This document shows, piece by piece, positions 7,460 to 17,055 of a DNA stretch of 64,000 bases. The DNA is from Pedobacter roseus. Lineage in GTDB: Bacteria > Bacteroidota > Bacteroidia > Sphingobacteriales > Sphingobacteriaceae. A program made the translations under genes and the position numbers. Each line of letters begins with the position of its first letter. Positions within the stretch are counted from its first letter, which is position 1. The notes under the pieces are model-generated. The model saw only the letters and a list, made by a program, of their open reading frames with translations. It was not told the origin of the DNA and did no database searches. The stretch lies in NCBI RefSeq assembly GCF_014395225.1, contig NZ_CP060723.1, forward strand, positions 4,898,001-4,962,000. The letters are read 5' to 3'.

Positions 7460-9568
7460 TTATTTCAACAACTGATAAGCAACCAATGCGGCGATATAGG
7501 CCATGGCTGTCATGTAAGCCAATTGAATTACCGGCCATTTCCAACCTTTGGTTTCTCGGTAAACAATAGCTACGGTACTCATGCACTGCATGGCAAAAGC
7601 ATAAAAAAGCATCAGCGAAATGCCAGTAGCGAAAGTATAAACCGGCAAACCCGTACGGCTGTTCTTAGAGGCCGACATACGCTCCCTGATCGTGCTTGTA
7701 TCCTCATCACCTCCATCAACACTGTAAATGGTAGCCATGGTACCTACAAAGGCTTCACGGGCCGCAAAGGAGGTAATTAAACCAATCCCGATTTTCCAAT
7801 CGTAACCCAACGGACGGATGGCAGGTTCAATCGCATGACCAAGAATCCCCACATAAGAGTTTTCCAGTTTCTCGGTAGCCACCAAAGTTTTAATGTGATC
7901 GGTATTTTTTGTGGTATCGGCCAATGCTGTTTCGTACTTTTTATCAATACCTTCAAAACGGTTCCCTGGTCCGAAAGATGCCATTACCCAAAGGATAACA
8001 GAAATGGCAATAATTACCTTACCTGCTTCGAAAACAAAGGTTTTTGATTTCTCATACATGGTATAGAAAACGTTTTTCCACCTGGGCATGCGGTAAACCG
8101 GCAATTCCATGATGAAATACGACCTTTCTTTAGTTTTGATAATGAATTTCATTACCCAGGCCACCAATACCGCAGCAATAATTCCCACCAGGTACATCAC
8201 CATCAAAGCTAAACCCTGTAAATTAAAAACACCCAGAACTGTTTGCGAAGGGATAATTAAGGAAATGATCAGGATATAAACGGGAAGTCTTGCCGAACAG
8301 CTTACCAATGGCGTAACCATGATGGTAATCATCCTGTCTTTCCAGTTTTCTATATTTCTGGCTGCCATAATAGAAGGTACAGCACAGGCTAAACCACCGA
8401 TCATCGGTACCACCGATTTTCCATTAAGGCCAACCTTGCTCATGATTTTATCCATCATAAAGGTAACGCGGGCCATATAACCAGTATCTTCTAAAATGGA
8501 TATAAAAGCAAAAAGAATGGCAATTTGCGGAATAAATACAAAAATACCGCCTAAACCTGCAATCACACCATCTAATACAAGATCTGTTAGCATACCGGCA
8601 GGCAGGTATTCGTGACCTATGCTGGTGATAAAACCAAATCCGCTTTCAATCAGATCCATAGGATAAGATGACCAGGCAAAAATGGCATTGAAAATAACAA
8701 ATAAGATTAACAGGAATATGGCGAATCCCCATATTTTATGGGTAAGTATCCCATCTAATTTATCGCTAAAAGAAAATTTCTTTTCGGTGCCTTTATCTAC
8801 TACTACACCAGATAATATGCTGCTGAGGTGTTTGTAACGTGCAATCGTTTCTGCCGCCTGAATTTTAGAAGACTCGAAATGGTGTGATTGCTCTATCTTC
8901 TCAATTTCTTCCTGCTCTTTTTCGGTAAAAAAAGTAAGGTATTCGTGCTGGTGCAATACCTGCAATGCATAATAATCATTATCAGAATTCAGTTTTGATT
9001 TAATGGCATTAATGGCATCGGGTGCCAGAAAATTTACATCAACATCCTGAAACTGGGTGGCAATTTTATTGGTATTAGCAATGGCCTGTTTTAACTTATC
9101 TATTCCGATATTATTTCTTGCTGAAATGGAAACCACCTGGATGCCCAGCTTTTCTGCAAGTTTATCAAGATCAATCTCAATTCCCTGTTTAGTAGAAAGA
9201 TCGATCATATTCAAAGCCAAAATCATCGGTATACCCAAATCGGCCACCTGCGAATACAAAAGCATATTTCGCTTTAGATTAGAGGCATCAGCAATCAATA
9301 CGATTACATCGGGATGGCTATTGTTGTTTTTATCGGCAAGCACCTGAAAAACGATGCTTTCGTCAGAACTTTTTGGATATAAGCTATAGGTTCCGGGTAA
9401 ATCGATAATCTCGGCATCCTTGTCGCCTGTAAGTTTCGTAAAACCAGTTTTCTTATCGACAGTGATACCTGGAAAGTTTCCTATTTTCTGATTTAACCCT
9501 GTTAAACGGTTAAATAAAGTAGATTTACCTGTATTGGGATTACCAACTAACGCAACTTTAATATCCAA
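7460..9568 (-). CDS. feoB: Ferrous iron transporter B
   Basis: FeoB moves Fe2+ across the inner membrane. The 702-residue protein has an N-terminal G domain with G1 GNPNTGKST (residues 9-17), G3 DLPG (56-59) and G4 NMID (120-123), a helical linker, and a C-terminal membrane part with the repeated Gate regions (for example PMIGGLACAVPSIMAAR and TSFAAREAFVGTMATIYSV, about 8-10 helices in all). Length is normal for the family. The start is a TTG 11 bases after the feoA stop. No ATG lies in the gap, and the sequence IKVALVGNPN immediately after it fits the family N-terminus. It is co-transcribed with feoA. Confidence 0.96.
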   Translation of the reverse strand: MDIKVALVGNPNTGKSTLFNRLTGLNQKIGNFPGITVDKKTGFTKLTGDKDAEIIDLPGTYSLYPKSSDESIVFQVLADKNNNSHPDVIVLIADASNLKRNMLLYSQVADLGIPMILALNMIDLSTKQGIEIDLDKLAEKLGIQVVSISARNNIGIDKLKQAIANTNKIATQFQDVDVNFLAPDAINAIKSKLNSDNDYYALQVLHQHEYLTFFTEKEQEEIEKIEQSHHFESSKIQAAETIARYKHLSSILSGVVVDKGTEKKFSFSDKLDGILTHKIWGFAIFLLILFVIFNAIFAWSSYPMDLIESGFGFITSIGHEYLPAGMLTDLVLDGVIAGLGGIFVFIPQIAILFAFISILEDTGYMARVTFMMDKIMSKVGLNGKSVVPMIGGLACAVPSIMAARNIENWKDRMITIMVTPLVSCSARLPVYILIISLIIPSQTVLGVFNLQGLALMVMYLVGIIAAVLVAWVMKFIIKTKERSYFIMELPVYRMPRWKNVFYTMYEKSKTFVFEAGKVIIAISVILWVMASFGPGNRFEGIDKKYETALADTTKNTDHIKTLVATEKLENSYVGILGHAIEPAIRPLGYDWKIGIGLITSFAAREAFVGTMATIYSVDGGDEDTSTIRERMSASKNSRTGLPVYTFATGISLMLFYAFAMQCMSTVAIVYRETKGWKWPVIQLAYMTAMAYIAALVAYQLLK

Positions 9569-9579
9569 ACCCAGCTTAT

Positions 9580-9795
9580 TTATTGTATAATGATCACATC
9601 GGCTTCACTTTTACGCAAGCAAAGCTGATAACCAGCAACACGGATCGCCATTGGGTCGCCTAGTGGAGCAAAACGCTCAACTTCTACCACCTCGCCCGGC
9701 AAACAGCCCATCTCCATTAACTTTACAGACATGTCTAAATCTGTAAATGCTACAATTGTTCCTTTTTCTCCAATTTTTAGGTGCGACAGCTTCAT
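9580..9795 (-). CDS. feoA: Ferrous iron transport protein A
   Basis: This 71-residue cytoplasmic protein has the SH3-like FeoA fold (MKLSHLKIGEKGTIVAF...LMEMGCLPGEVVEVERFAPLGDPMAIRVAGYQLCLRKSEADVIII). FeoA proteins assist FeoB, probably through contact with its G domain. It begins the feoAB operon and is followed after 11 bases by feoB. Upstream on its strand is TAACTTGC, a partial -7 match. No Fur box could be recognised with confidence. Confidence 0.95.
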   Translation of the reverse strand: MKLSHLKIGEKGTIVAFTDLDMSVKLMEMGCLPGEVVEVERFAPLGDPMAIRVAGYQLCLRKSEADVIIIQ

Positions 9796-9892
9796 GTGCT
9801 AAATTTGGCGCAAGTTACCCTTTCTTTAGATTTATTCCAAATAAGAAAGTCGATATGGTGGCATAAATTAAACAGCTTTACGCTTAAATGAT

Positions 9893-12664
9893 TTAGTTTC
9901 GCTGTCTGCCTCCGCCAAAGCCTCCACCACCGTTGCCACCTCGGCTTCTCCCGCCTTCTTCGCCACCCCTGATTCTATTTTTACCGCCCATGCGGTTTAA
10001 AGAATAGGTAAACGAAAACATAAAATAACGCTGCAATACGTTATAACTTACATCCTGGATGGTGTTGTTATTGGCGGTACGGCTAACCCCCTGGTTTTCG
10101 TTCAGCAAATCGTTTACCGCCGCTTTAAAGGTTCCCCTGTTTTTGAAAAACTGCCTGCTGATGTAAGAATTAACGAGTGTGAAATGGGTATCGAAAGCCT
10201 CGCCCCTACCGGTATTCTGGTTGTAATCGGCATCAATAGCCCAGCGGATATCGCCAGGAAATAAATAGCTTACACTGATATTTGGACTAAAAGTATAAAA
10301 ACGGGTATTGGAATTTGGCTGCACAGAATAAGTGGCGCGGTTAATGGAACCATTTACACCGGCGGTTAAATCGAGTTTATCTAAATTGGAAACCAAACGA
10401 TACCCATTGGTAATAGACCAGCTGTTGGTGATATTTTTTAAGGAATTGGTAAAGTTTACATCGCGGTCGTAATTTCCGCTCACATTGATATGGAAATTTA
10501 ACTTGTTTTCTGCCATAACCGGCAAACTTAAAGAAGAGGAAACGGATCCTGAATAAACACCGCTAACATTAACCGGTGTAACGGCCAGTTTACCCTGATC
10601 GGGACCGTTTTGGATTAAACTGGTGCTATTGGCAATGCGGTTAGAAGTTTGGGTAAGGTTTAAATTCACAAAAAGCGACCTGTTTTTTCCCACGGTAAAA
10701 GTATTGTAAGCCACACGGAGGGTATTGTTAAACTCTGGTTTCAGGTCGGGGTTACCTACGGGGATACTTTGCGTATTGGTATTGTTCCGGATTGGCTGTA
10801 ATTGCTGAATGGTTGGCTGATTGGTACTTCCCCTATAGTTAAAAACCAAACGTTTACTATTACTAAAATTATACCTGAACATGGCTGAAGGGGTGTAATT
10901 GAAGACATTCTGTTTGAGTACATATCCACCGCTGAGGTTGTTATTGGTCCTATCGGTATTTTGAACAGCCATCCCAACGTTCCAATTGTATTTTTTAGCC
11001 ATTTTATTAAAGCTAAAACCTGCAGAATTGGTTAAAATAGTGTTTTCGTAAGCGTTACTAAAGGTTGTGTCCAATAAATCGTATTTCAAGGTAAGCGGAT
11101 TAAAATTATAGGTAAACCGATCGGATGTATTGTGGTTATAGCCATTTTGATAATTAAACTCGAGACTTAAGGTTTTATCCAGTGGTTCAGTATATACCAG
11201 GCGGCTATTCTGATTGATCGACTCACTTTCCTGATCGTTAAACTGATCCGTAGTTTTTTGGGTGATAACGCCGTTTTCAACCCTGGTTTCGGGATTAGTA
11301 TTGTAGTTATCCGCGTCGTTATTATTGATACTTGTGCTAAAATTTAACGATAAGGTTCTACCCCTGCGCATAAATTTCTTCCGCAGCAAAATATTATTGC
11401 TGATGGATGGTGCGGTATTGTGGTTCCTGAGCGATTGCGTACCATCGATCATATAGGTTTTATAATCGCGGGTATATGAGCTATTGTTTAAACTCTCGTT
11501 ATCGGTATAACTTAAATTTGGCTGTACTTTAAGTGAGGTCAGCGAATCAATTTTGGTATCGATCATAAAGTTTAAACGGTGGTTTAAACGGTCTGAATTG
11601 TTGGTCTGGTTATTATTAAAAACCGTTGTTACATCGCCCAACAGGTTTTGGGTTACGCTGTTCCTGAGGATCAGGTTATCAGATTTATTGACAAAATAAC
11701 TCAAACTCACTTCTGTCTGATCAGCATATACATCCGAAAAATTAAATCCGCCGGCTTTGGTATCGGTAATTCCGCCGCGGCCACCGTTGCTCCCACCGTT
11801 TCCGCCACCCAAACCACCTCCAAAATTCTGTTTGTTTACGTTATTAAACTGTGCAATTACACTTAAACGTTTATCCTGGTTAAAATGGTTGATGTTTGCA
11901 TTTACATCGTAACGGTCATCAGAGCCATAACCTCCGCTGCTGTTTCCAAAGTAACCGTTTTTTTTGTCTTTTCTGGTGGTAATATTGATAATTTTGGTCC
12001 GCGAACCATCATCAATACCCGTAAACTGTGCCTGATCGGAAAGCTCATCAATAATCTGGATTTTATCGATCATATCGGCCGGAAGGTTTTTCGTGGCCAA
12101 TAAAGGGTCATTACCGAAAAACTCTTTACCATCAACCTTTACTTTAGTAATGGTTTCGCCCTGGGCTTTAACTGTACCTGCTTTATCAACCTCTACCCCA
12201 GGTAGTTTTTTTAATAAATCTTCTACCACGGCATTTTCCACCACCTTGAAAGAACTGGCGTTAAACTCGAGTGTATCTTTTTTAACCACTATCGGCGGAA
12301 CTTCGGCTTTAATATCAACCGTTTGAAGATCGATTGCACCACCTTCCAAAACAACATCGCCTATGGCTACATCTGGTTTATCGGTAGTAATGATAAAATC
12401 TTTTGTGGTGTTTTTTAATCCTAAAAATGCGGCATATAACCTGTAATTACCAGGTTTTAGGTTTTTGAAAACAAATTTTCCATCTTCTGTTGTACTTACG
12501 GCACCAACCATGCTCGAATCGCTCAGGTTTTTTACAGCAAGTGAGGCATAATCGATTGGTTTTTTATCTTTTGACTGGATTACCCTGCCACTAACCGAAC
12601 CGGTTTTCTGGGCGTAAACATAAAATGATGATAAAATAAGAAAAAGCGTAAAAATTTGTTTCAT
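9893..12664 (-). CDS. Outer membrane beta-barrel protein with CarboxypepD_reg-like N-terminus (paralogue A)
   Basis: The 923-residue protein has a signal peptide (MKQIFTLFLILSSFYVYAQ), an Ig-like carboxypeptidase-regulatory-like domain (residues about 20-110), a plug-like segment (LLKKLPGVEVDKAGTVKAQG, then VKVDGKEFFGNDPLLATKNLP) and a long barrel. It belongs to the outer membrane beta-barrel (TonB-receptor-like) family seen throughout Bacteroidota. The C-terminus ends in a Gly/Arg-rich tail after the last strand (SFTYSLNRMGG), so the tail would protrude beyond the barrel. It is a close paralogue of the next gene upstream and lies just downstream of feoA on the same strand. The substrate is unknown, and a role in iron uptake is only suggested by position. 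Confidence 0.88.
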   Translation of the reverse strand: MKQIFTLFLILSSFYVYAQKTGSVSGRVIQSKDKKPIDYASLAVKNLSDSSMVGAVSTTEDGKFVFKNLKPGNYRLYAAFLGLKNTTKDFIITTDKPDVAIGDVVLEGGAIDLQTVDIKAEVPPIVVKKDTLEFNASSFKVVENAVVEDLLKKLPGVEVDKAGTVKAQGETITKVKVDGKEFFGNDPLLATKNLPADMIDKIQIIDELSDQAQFTGIDDGSRTKIINITTRKDKKNGYFGNSSGGYGSDDRYDVNANINHFNQDKRLSVIAQFNNVNKQNFGGGLGGGNGGSNGGRGGITDTKAGGFNFSDVYADQTEVSLSYFVNKSDNLILRNSVTQNLLGDVTTVFNNNQTNNSDRLNHRLNFMIDTKIDSLTSLKVQPNLSYTDNESLNNSSYTRDYKTYMIDGTQSLRNHNTAPSISNNILLRKKFMRRGRTLSLNFSTSINNNDADNYNTNPETRVENGVITQKTTDQFNDQESESINQNSRLVYTEPLDKTLSLEFNYQNGYNHNTSDRFTYNFNPLTLKYDLLDTTFSNAYENTILTNSAGFSFNKMAKKYNWNVGMAVQNTDRTNNNLSGGYVLKQNVFNYTPSAMFRYNFSNSKRLVFNYRGSTNQPTIQQLQPIRNNTNTQSIPVGNPDLKPEFNNTLRVAYNTFTVGKNRSLFVNLNLTQTSNRIANSTSLIQNGPDQGKLAVTPVNVSGVYSGSVSSSLSLPVMAENKLNFHINVSGNYDRDVNFTNSLKNITNSWSITNGYRLVSNLDKLDLTAGVNGSINRATYSVQPNSNTRFYTFSPNISVSYLFPGDIRWAIDADYNQNTGRGEAFDTHFTLVNSYISRQFFKNRGTFKAAVNDLLNENQGVSRTANNNTIQDVSYNVLQRYFMFSFTYSLNRMGGKNRIRGGEEGGRSRGGNGGGGFGGGRQRN

Positions 12665-12756
12665 TCGGTTAGTTTGATTGTTGAAATAAAGACTACCGGC
12701 TGTTATAAAGGTTTATTTTTACTTTGGTAACATTTGAAATACATATATCGATCAAT

Positions 12757-12813
12757 CGTCATTTCGATCCGATAGCTATCAGATGAAGCGCAGCAAAATG
12801 GAGAAATCTACCT
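12757..12813. repeat. Dispersed intergenic repeat around GATAGCTATC (copy A)
   Basis: TCATTTCGATCCGATAGCTATC followed by a GAAGCGCAGC-type segment and GGAGAAATCTACC. A related copy is at 27333-27435. It is centred on a 10-base palindrome. It lies in the 324-base gap between the two barrel genes, which otherwise holds only the terminator below. Confidence 0.45.
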
Positions 12814-12922
12814 CATGTAAAATTAAAAATCTCATAACCTCAGTTCGATCAATAAAGAGCACTCTAGCGTTTTTCTTTCCGCTTCTATGCCGTGGGACAG
12901 ATAGAAAATAGTTGTAAAACAG

Positions 12923-12950
12923 AAAAGTCCCGGTTAAAACCAGGACTTTT
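12923..12950. terminator. Terminator downstream of barrel paralogue B
   Basis: AAAAGTCC...GGACTTTT hairpin with AACC/GGTT inside and T/A runs at both ends, 39 bases past the stop of the minus-strand gene ending at 12989. Confidence 0.65.
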
Positions 12951-12988
12951 TATATCATATTGATGGTCGGTGCACCAACCATTGGAAA

Positions 12989-15805
12989 TTACATCCTCGG
13001 ACGGCCACCACCTCCGCCACCTCCGCGTTGTCCCGGCATTTGCATATCGCCACTCATGTTTCTTCCGCCGATACGCGTTAAAGAGTAAGTGAACGAGAAC
13101 ATATAATAACGTCTTAATACATTATAGTTTAAATCAGTAATTGATGTACCTGTAGCTGTTCTGCTTACACCAGTGTTCTGGTTCAATGCATCATTTACTG
13201 AAAACTTGAACGTTCCCCTGTTTTTAAAGAACTGACGGCTGATATAAGGATTAAGAATGGTGTATTCCTGATTGTATAAATCGCCTCCACCAAAGTTTCT
13301 GAAATAATCAATATCAATAGCTAACCTGATGTTGGCTGGCAATACATAACTTACATCAAAACTTGGGTTAATGGTGTAAAACTGTGTATTTGCCGATTGC
13401 TGAGCTGAAAATGTTGAATTGGTATAGCTACCGGTTATTCCACCCGTTAAGTCAAATTTATCAACATTGGTAACCAACTTGTAGCCATTTGAAATGGTGT
13501 AGCTATTTGTAATATTTTTAACTGATGTTGTGCCTCCCTGAGGAATAATGTAATTCACATTTCTATTGTAAGCACCGTTTCCTGAAATATTTAAGGTTAA
13601 CTTACGTTCTGCCATTAAAGGTAAAGACCATGTTGCATTGGCGTTACCTGCATAAACACCATCAACATTTACATAACTCACCTGTTGAATACCGTTAGGC
13701 AACTGTGCAACACTGTTACCAATGCTGTTAAAGGTTTGGGTTAAGTTTAAACCTGCAAAGAAAAACCTGCCGTTTTCAATATTGAAGTTATTAAAATTAA
13801 TCCTCAATTGGTTATTGAATGAAGGTTTTAACGCCGGGTTACCTACATAAATGGTCTGCGAATTGGTATTATCCGGAATCGGCTGAATCTGATCGATACT
13901 TGGCTGAGTAGTAGAACCACGGTAGTTAATAAACAAACGTTTACGGTTACTAAAGTTATACCTGAATTGCGCCGAAGGCGTGATATTAATAAAGTTTTGT
14001 GTGCGCTTTAATCCAGTGGTTAAATTGGTATTTACCCTGTTGGTTTGCTGCGCAGCTACTCCGATATTCCAATTGTATTTTTTCTCCGTTGTAGTTAAAC
14101 TTACACCTGCAGCATTGGTTAAGGTACGGTTGTTATAGATATTTGAAAAGGTGTTATCAACGATATCAAACTGCAGCGTTGATGGATTGTAGTTAAAAAC
14201 ATCCCTTTGCGAATCGCTATTTGAATAACCGTTTTGATAGTTAAACTCTACACTTAAGGTTTTGTTTAAAGGCTCTGTATAAACTACCCTCGTGGTGTTA
14301 CTTATGGCACGACTGTTGGTATTATTTAATTGATTGGTAATGGTGTCCCTTTTAGCTATTCCTGCAGTAATTGTCTCTTTCCTATAGTTAAGATTTGTTC
14401 CATCGTTATCGTTTATATTTGTGTTTACATTTAATGATAACGTACGGCCTCTGCGTTTAAAGCTTTTACGGATTAATAAATTATTGCTAATGGTAGGTGT
14501 TGCAGCAGTTGTATTGTTACGCTGTGTACCAACGGTTGAACCATCAGTAAGTGTTCTTGTATATTCATTCAAATTGTTTCCATCTGTTTCGGTATAGGAC
14601 AGGTTTGGTTGTATTTTAATAGATAACGATGGGTTTATCTTAGTATCAACCATAAAGTTAAAACGGTGGTTAATTCGGTCGGTAGTATTATCTATAGCTT
14701 CAGCAATGTTATTTGTTCCTCCGGTAAGGTTCTGAATATTCGAATTCTGGATACTTTCCGAAGTTGCTTTATTAAAGAAATAACTGGCCTGAAACTGGGT
14801 GCCATCTTTATAGGTATCGGCAAAGTTTAAACCCGCGGCGTTGGTATTAGTGATACCGCCGCTACCGCCAGAGCTACTTCCTCCGCCGCCGCCGCCAAAA
14901 CCACCACGGCCGCCGCCGCCTCCACCACCAAAACCATTACCTACACCACCGCCCTGGCCAAAATTCTGTTTGTTTACGTTATTAAACTGACCAATAAAAC
15001 TGATCTGCCTGTCATCATCAAACTTATTTACATTCAAACTGGCATCATAACGGTCGTTAGAACCATAACCTGCGGTGCTGTTTCCGAAATAGCCATGTTT
15101 CATGCCATTTTTAGTGGTGATGTTCAGGATTTTATTTCTTGTTCCATCATCAATACCGGTAAACTGTGCCTGCTCAGAGAGCTCGTCAATTACCTGGATT
15201 TTATCTACCATATCGGCAGGAAGGTTTTTAGTCGCCAATAATGGGTCATTACCAAAAAATTCTTTACCATCTACCTTTACCTTGGTAATGGTTTCGCCCT
15301 GGGCTTTAATGCTACCATCTTTTGCTACTTCTACACCTGGTACTTTTTTCAAAAGATCTTCAACCACCGCATTTTCGCGTACCTTGATTGATTTGGCATC
15401 AAATTCCAAAGTATCTTTCTTTACTACAATGGGGATGGTTGCGGTAACGTTAACGGTATTTAGATCCACACCATCATCACTCATGGCAATATCACCGGCA
15501 TTAACAGCGGCTTTAGCTACCTCAACATCTTTGGTTGCGGTTTTCAAACCTAAAAAGGCCGAATAAATACGGTATTTACCTGGGGCTATGGCTTTAAAGC
15601 TAAAACTTCCATCAGGGTTAGTTTGACCTGAAGCCACAACGCTTGAATCTTTTAAACTCTTAACTGCTATAGTTGCAAAGTCAACCGGTTTTTTATCTTT
15701 AGCATTAATTACTTTACCGCTGATAGAACCAGTATTTTGGGCCTGAGCGATATAACCACAAAATAGGAGCACGATAAATATTGCCCTCTGAACGTTTCTT
15801 TTCAT
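12989..15805 (-). CDS. Outer membrane beta-barrel protein with CarboxypepD_reg-like N-terminus (paralogue B)
   Basis: This 938-residue paralogue shares the plan of paralogue A: signal peptide (ending AQAQ), CarboxypepD_reg-like domain, plug segment with the same VKVDGKEFFGNDPLLATKNLPADM stretch, then a barrel ending SFTYSLTRIGG and a tail of repeated glycines. A second, very Gly-rich loop lies at about residues 290-320, longer than in A. The true start is taken as the ATG at 15805; the codon before it is TTG. It has its own terminator, so A and B are probably separate transcripts. Function and substrate are unknown; the family is TonB-receptor-like. Confidence 0.88.
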   Translation of the reverse strand: MKRNVQRAIFIVLLFCGYIAQAQNTGSISGKVINAKDKKPVDFATIAVKSLKDSSVVASGQTNPDGSFSFKAIAPGKYRIYSAFLGLKTATKDVEVAKAAVNAGDIAMSDDGVDLNTVNVTATIPIVVKKDTLEFDAKSIKVRENAVVEDLLKKVPGVEVAKDGSIKAQGETITKVKVDGKEFFGNDPLLATKNLPADMVDKIQVIDELSEQAQFTGIDDGTRNKILNITTKNGMKHGYFGNSTAGYGSNDRYDASLNVNKFDDDRQISFIGQFNNVNKQNFGQGGGVGNGFGGGGGGGRGGFGGGGGGSSSGGSGGITNTNAAGLNFADTYKDGTQFQASYFFNKATSESIQNSNIQNLTGGTNNIAEAIDNTTDRINHRFNFMVDTKINPSLSIKIQPNLSYTETDGNNLNEYTRTLTDGSTVGTQRNNTTAATPTISNNLLIRKSFKRRGRTLSLNVNTNINDNDGTNLNYRKETITAGIAKRDTITNQLNNTNSRAISNTTRVVYTEPLNKTLSVEFNYQNGYSNSDSQRDVFNYNPSTLQFDIVDNTFSNIYNNRTLTNAAGVSLTTTEKKYNWNIGVAAQQTNRVNTNLTTGLKRTQNFINITPSAQFRYNFSNRKRLFINYRGSTTQPSIDQIQPIPDNTNSQTIYVGNPALKPSFNNQLRINFNNFNIENGRFFFAGLNLTQTFNSIGNSVAQLPNGIQQVSYVNVDGVYAGNANATWSLPLMAERKLTLNISGNGAYNRNVNYIIPQGGTTSVKNITNSYTISNGYKLVTNVDKFDLTGGITGSYTNSTFSAQQSANTQFYTINPSFDVSYVLPANIRLAIDIDYFRNFGGGDLYNQEYTILNPYISRQFFKNRGTFKFSVNDALNQNTGVSRTATGTSITDLNYNVLRRYYMFSFTYSLTRIGGRNMSGDMQMPGQRGGGGGGGRPRM

Positions 15806-15954
15806 CAAAAAATTAGATATTATTATATAAAACTAAGCTATCAGACTATAGAAAAGCCGAAAGGTTTGTTAAGGTGTGTTAAAAGCTTGGTAACATTTTA
15901 AATACAGCCTGTTGGCAGGCCTCCAAACTTTGAAAGAAATAAGGAAAAGGGATG

Positions 15955-16080
15955 TTATTTCCTTAGTGAAGGATAACTTTTATAGTACACTTTTGGACAG
16001 TGACAGTCTTTTTTAAAGATACTGCATCCGCTTAAACTAATGGCCACAACTACACAAACAATGCTTATTTTCTTTTTCAT
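15955..16080 (-). CDS. Tiny lipoprotein downstream of vanZ
   Basis: A 41-residue frame reads MKKKISIVCVVVAISLSG then the lipobox Cys (LSGC, Cys19), and a 23-residue mature part with two more Cys and many Lys and Tyr (CSIFKKDCHCPK...). The ATG, signal sequence and lipobox make it a credible lipoprotein. It follows vanZ by 45 bases on the same strand, at the end of the maeB-ruvA-sprA-gcvH-vanZ run. Function is unknown. A role in surface secretion is only a guess from position. Confidence 0.6.
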   Translation of the reverse strand: MKKKISIVCVVVAISLSGCSIFKKDCHCPKVYYKSYPSLRK

Positions 16081-16125
16081 TGATATAATTTTATTTTCCA
16101 TTGCAATGAAGCTATTCCGAATACA

Positions 16126-16551
16126 TTAATTGTTTTTGGTAAGCGGCTTATTCGTCATGGTTTCATCGAAATTTAATTTGTGGAGCAGAACATAGCTAAA
16201 AACAGCCATACATGCGCCTAACATGTCGCAACCAAAATCCCACCACTCTGCTGAGCGATAGGTAAAAACTTTCCATTGTAGTAACTCTATTCCGCCGCCG
16301 ATTATTGCGTTGATGAGCAAAATTTTAAAAATGGTTAATGTTCTGAAAGCGTAGGTATGCTGATATTTTATCTTGCCAAAGAAGAGCAGGACAGATAAGA
16401 CAAAGAAAAACCCCATGTGGGTCATTTTATCAAAGCCTTCAAAGAAAAAGCCACTTTTCCCGACAGAATCGGAAATGTGCATATTACAAAACACTAAAAC
16501 AATGATGGTCCAGAGAATGGCCCATTTTTGATGTTTTAGTGTTTTGTACAA
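16126..16551 (-). CDS. VanZ-family membrane protein
   Basis: The 141-residue protein has about four membrane helices (WAILWTIIVLVFCNM; MGFFFVLSVLLFFG; TIFKILLINAIIGGGIELLQW; WDFGCDMLGACMAVFSYVLL) and the VanZ-like pattern of acidic and aromatic residues between them (FEGFDKMTHMGFFF, GGGIELLQ, EWWDFGCDMLGA). The family is linked to teicoplanin resistance in enterococci, but most members have no known role. The start is TTG, 10 bases after the gcvH stop, with no ATG available near the conserved N-terminus. In Bacteroidota a vanZ-like gene often follows sprA and gcvH. Confidence 0.8.
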   Translation of the reverse strand: MYKTLKHQKWAILWTIIVLVFCNMHISDSVGKSGFFFEGFDKMTHMGFFFVLSVLLFFGKIKYQHTYAFRTLTIFKILLINAIIGGGIELLQWKVFTYRSAEWWDFGCDMLGACMAVFSYVLLHKLNFDETMTNKPLTKNN

Positions 16552-16561
16552 AATATGATGA

Positions 16562-16942
16562 TTAAGCTCCTACCAGTTCCTGGTAAGCTTCTGCTGTTAA
16601 TAAACCTTCTACTTCAGCTAAATCAGCTAAAGATACTTTAACCATCCAGCCTTGTCCGTAAGGATCAGAGTTTACCAATTCTGGATTATCGTTTAATTCA
16701 GCGTTAACTTCCAATACGGTTCCGGTAACTGGCATATATAAATCAGAAACAGTTTTAACGGCTTCTACAGTACCAAAAACTTCTTCTTTTGCCACTTCGC
16801 TACCTACAGTGTTAATGTCAACATAAACAATATCACCTAATTCGCGCTGAGCGAAATCGGTAACACCGATAAAAGCTTCGTTACCTTCAACTCTAACCCA
16901 CTCGTGGTCTTTAGTGTATTTTAATTCTGATGGAAAATTCAT
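16562..16942 (-). CDS. gcvH: Glycine cleavage system H protein
   Basis: GcvH carries the lipoyl arm that shuttles the aminomethyl group of glycine between the P, T and L proteins. The 126-residue sequence is full length, with the lipoylated Lys63 in GTVEAVKTVSDLY and the typical start FPSELKYTKDHEWVRVEG. It has its own promoter (16962-16969) about 20 bases upstream, and vanZ follows after 10 bases. The other glycine-cleavage genes are not here. Its position after sprA is a conserved Bacteroidota arrangement rather than a functional pathway cluster. Confidence 0.97.
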   Translation of the reverse strand: MNFPSELKYTKDHEWVRVEGNEAFIGVTDFAQRELGDIVYVDINTVGSEVAKEEVFGTVEAVKTVSDLYMPVTGTVLEVNAELNDNPELVNSDPYGQGWMVKVSLADLAEVEGLLTAEAYQELVGA

Positions 16943-16961
16943 TTGTTCTAAATTAGTTTTT

Positions 16962-16969
16962 CAAAGTTA
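16962..16969 (-). promoter_or_regulatory. -7 promoter element of gcvH
   Basis: The minus strand reads TAACTTTG, a full TAnnTTTG match, 20 bases before the gcvH ATG. Confidence 0.5.
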
Positions 16970-17055
16970 ATCAGGATTTTTGAGATTTGCAGATGTTAAT
17001 TCATTTTGCAGATTCAAAAAAGCATTCATCACGCTATAATTTCTTCCTTTATTTA

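Noticed and set aside
7363..7569. 68-residue frame after the structured repeats
   Set aside because: It runs into the antisense of feoB, has no recognisable domain and no promoter, so it is not accepted as a gene.
15102..15566. Long 154-residue open frame antisense to barrel paralogue B
   Set aside because: It is a shadow of the conserved plug and N-terminal region with no promoter or family signature.
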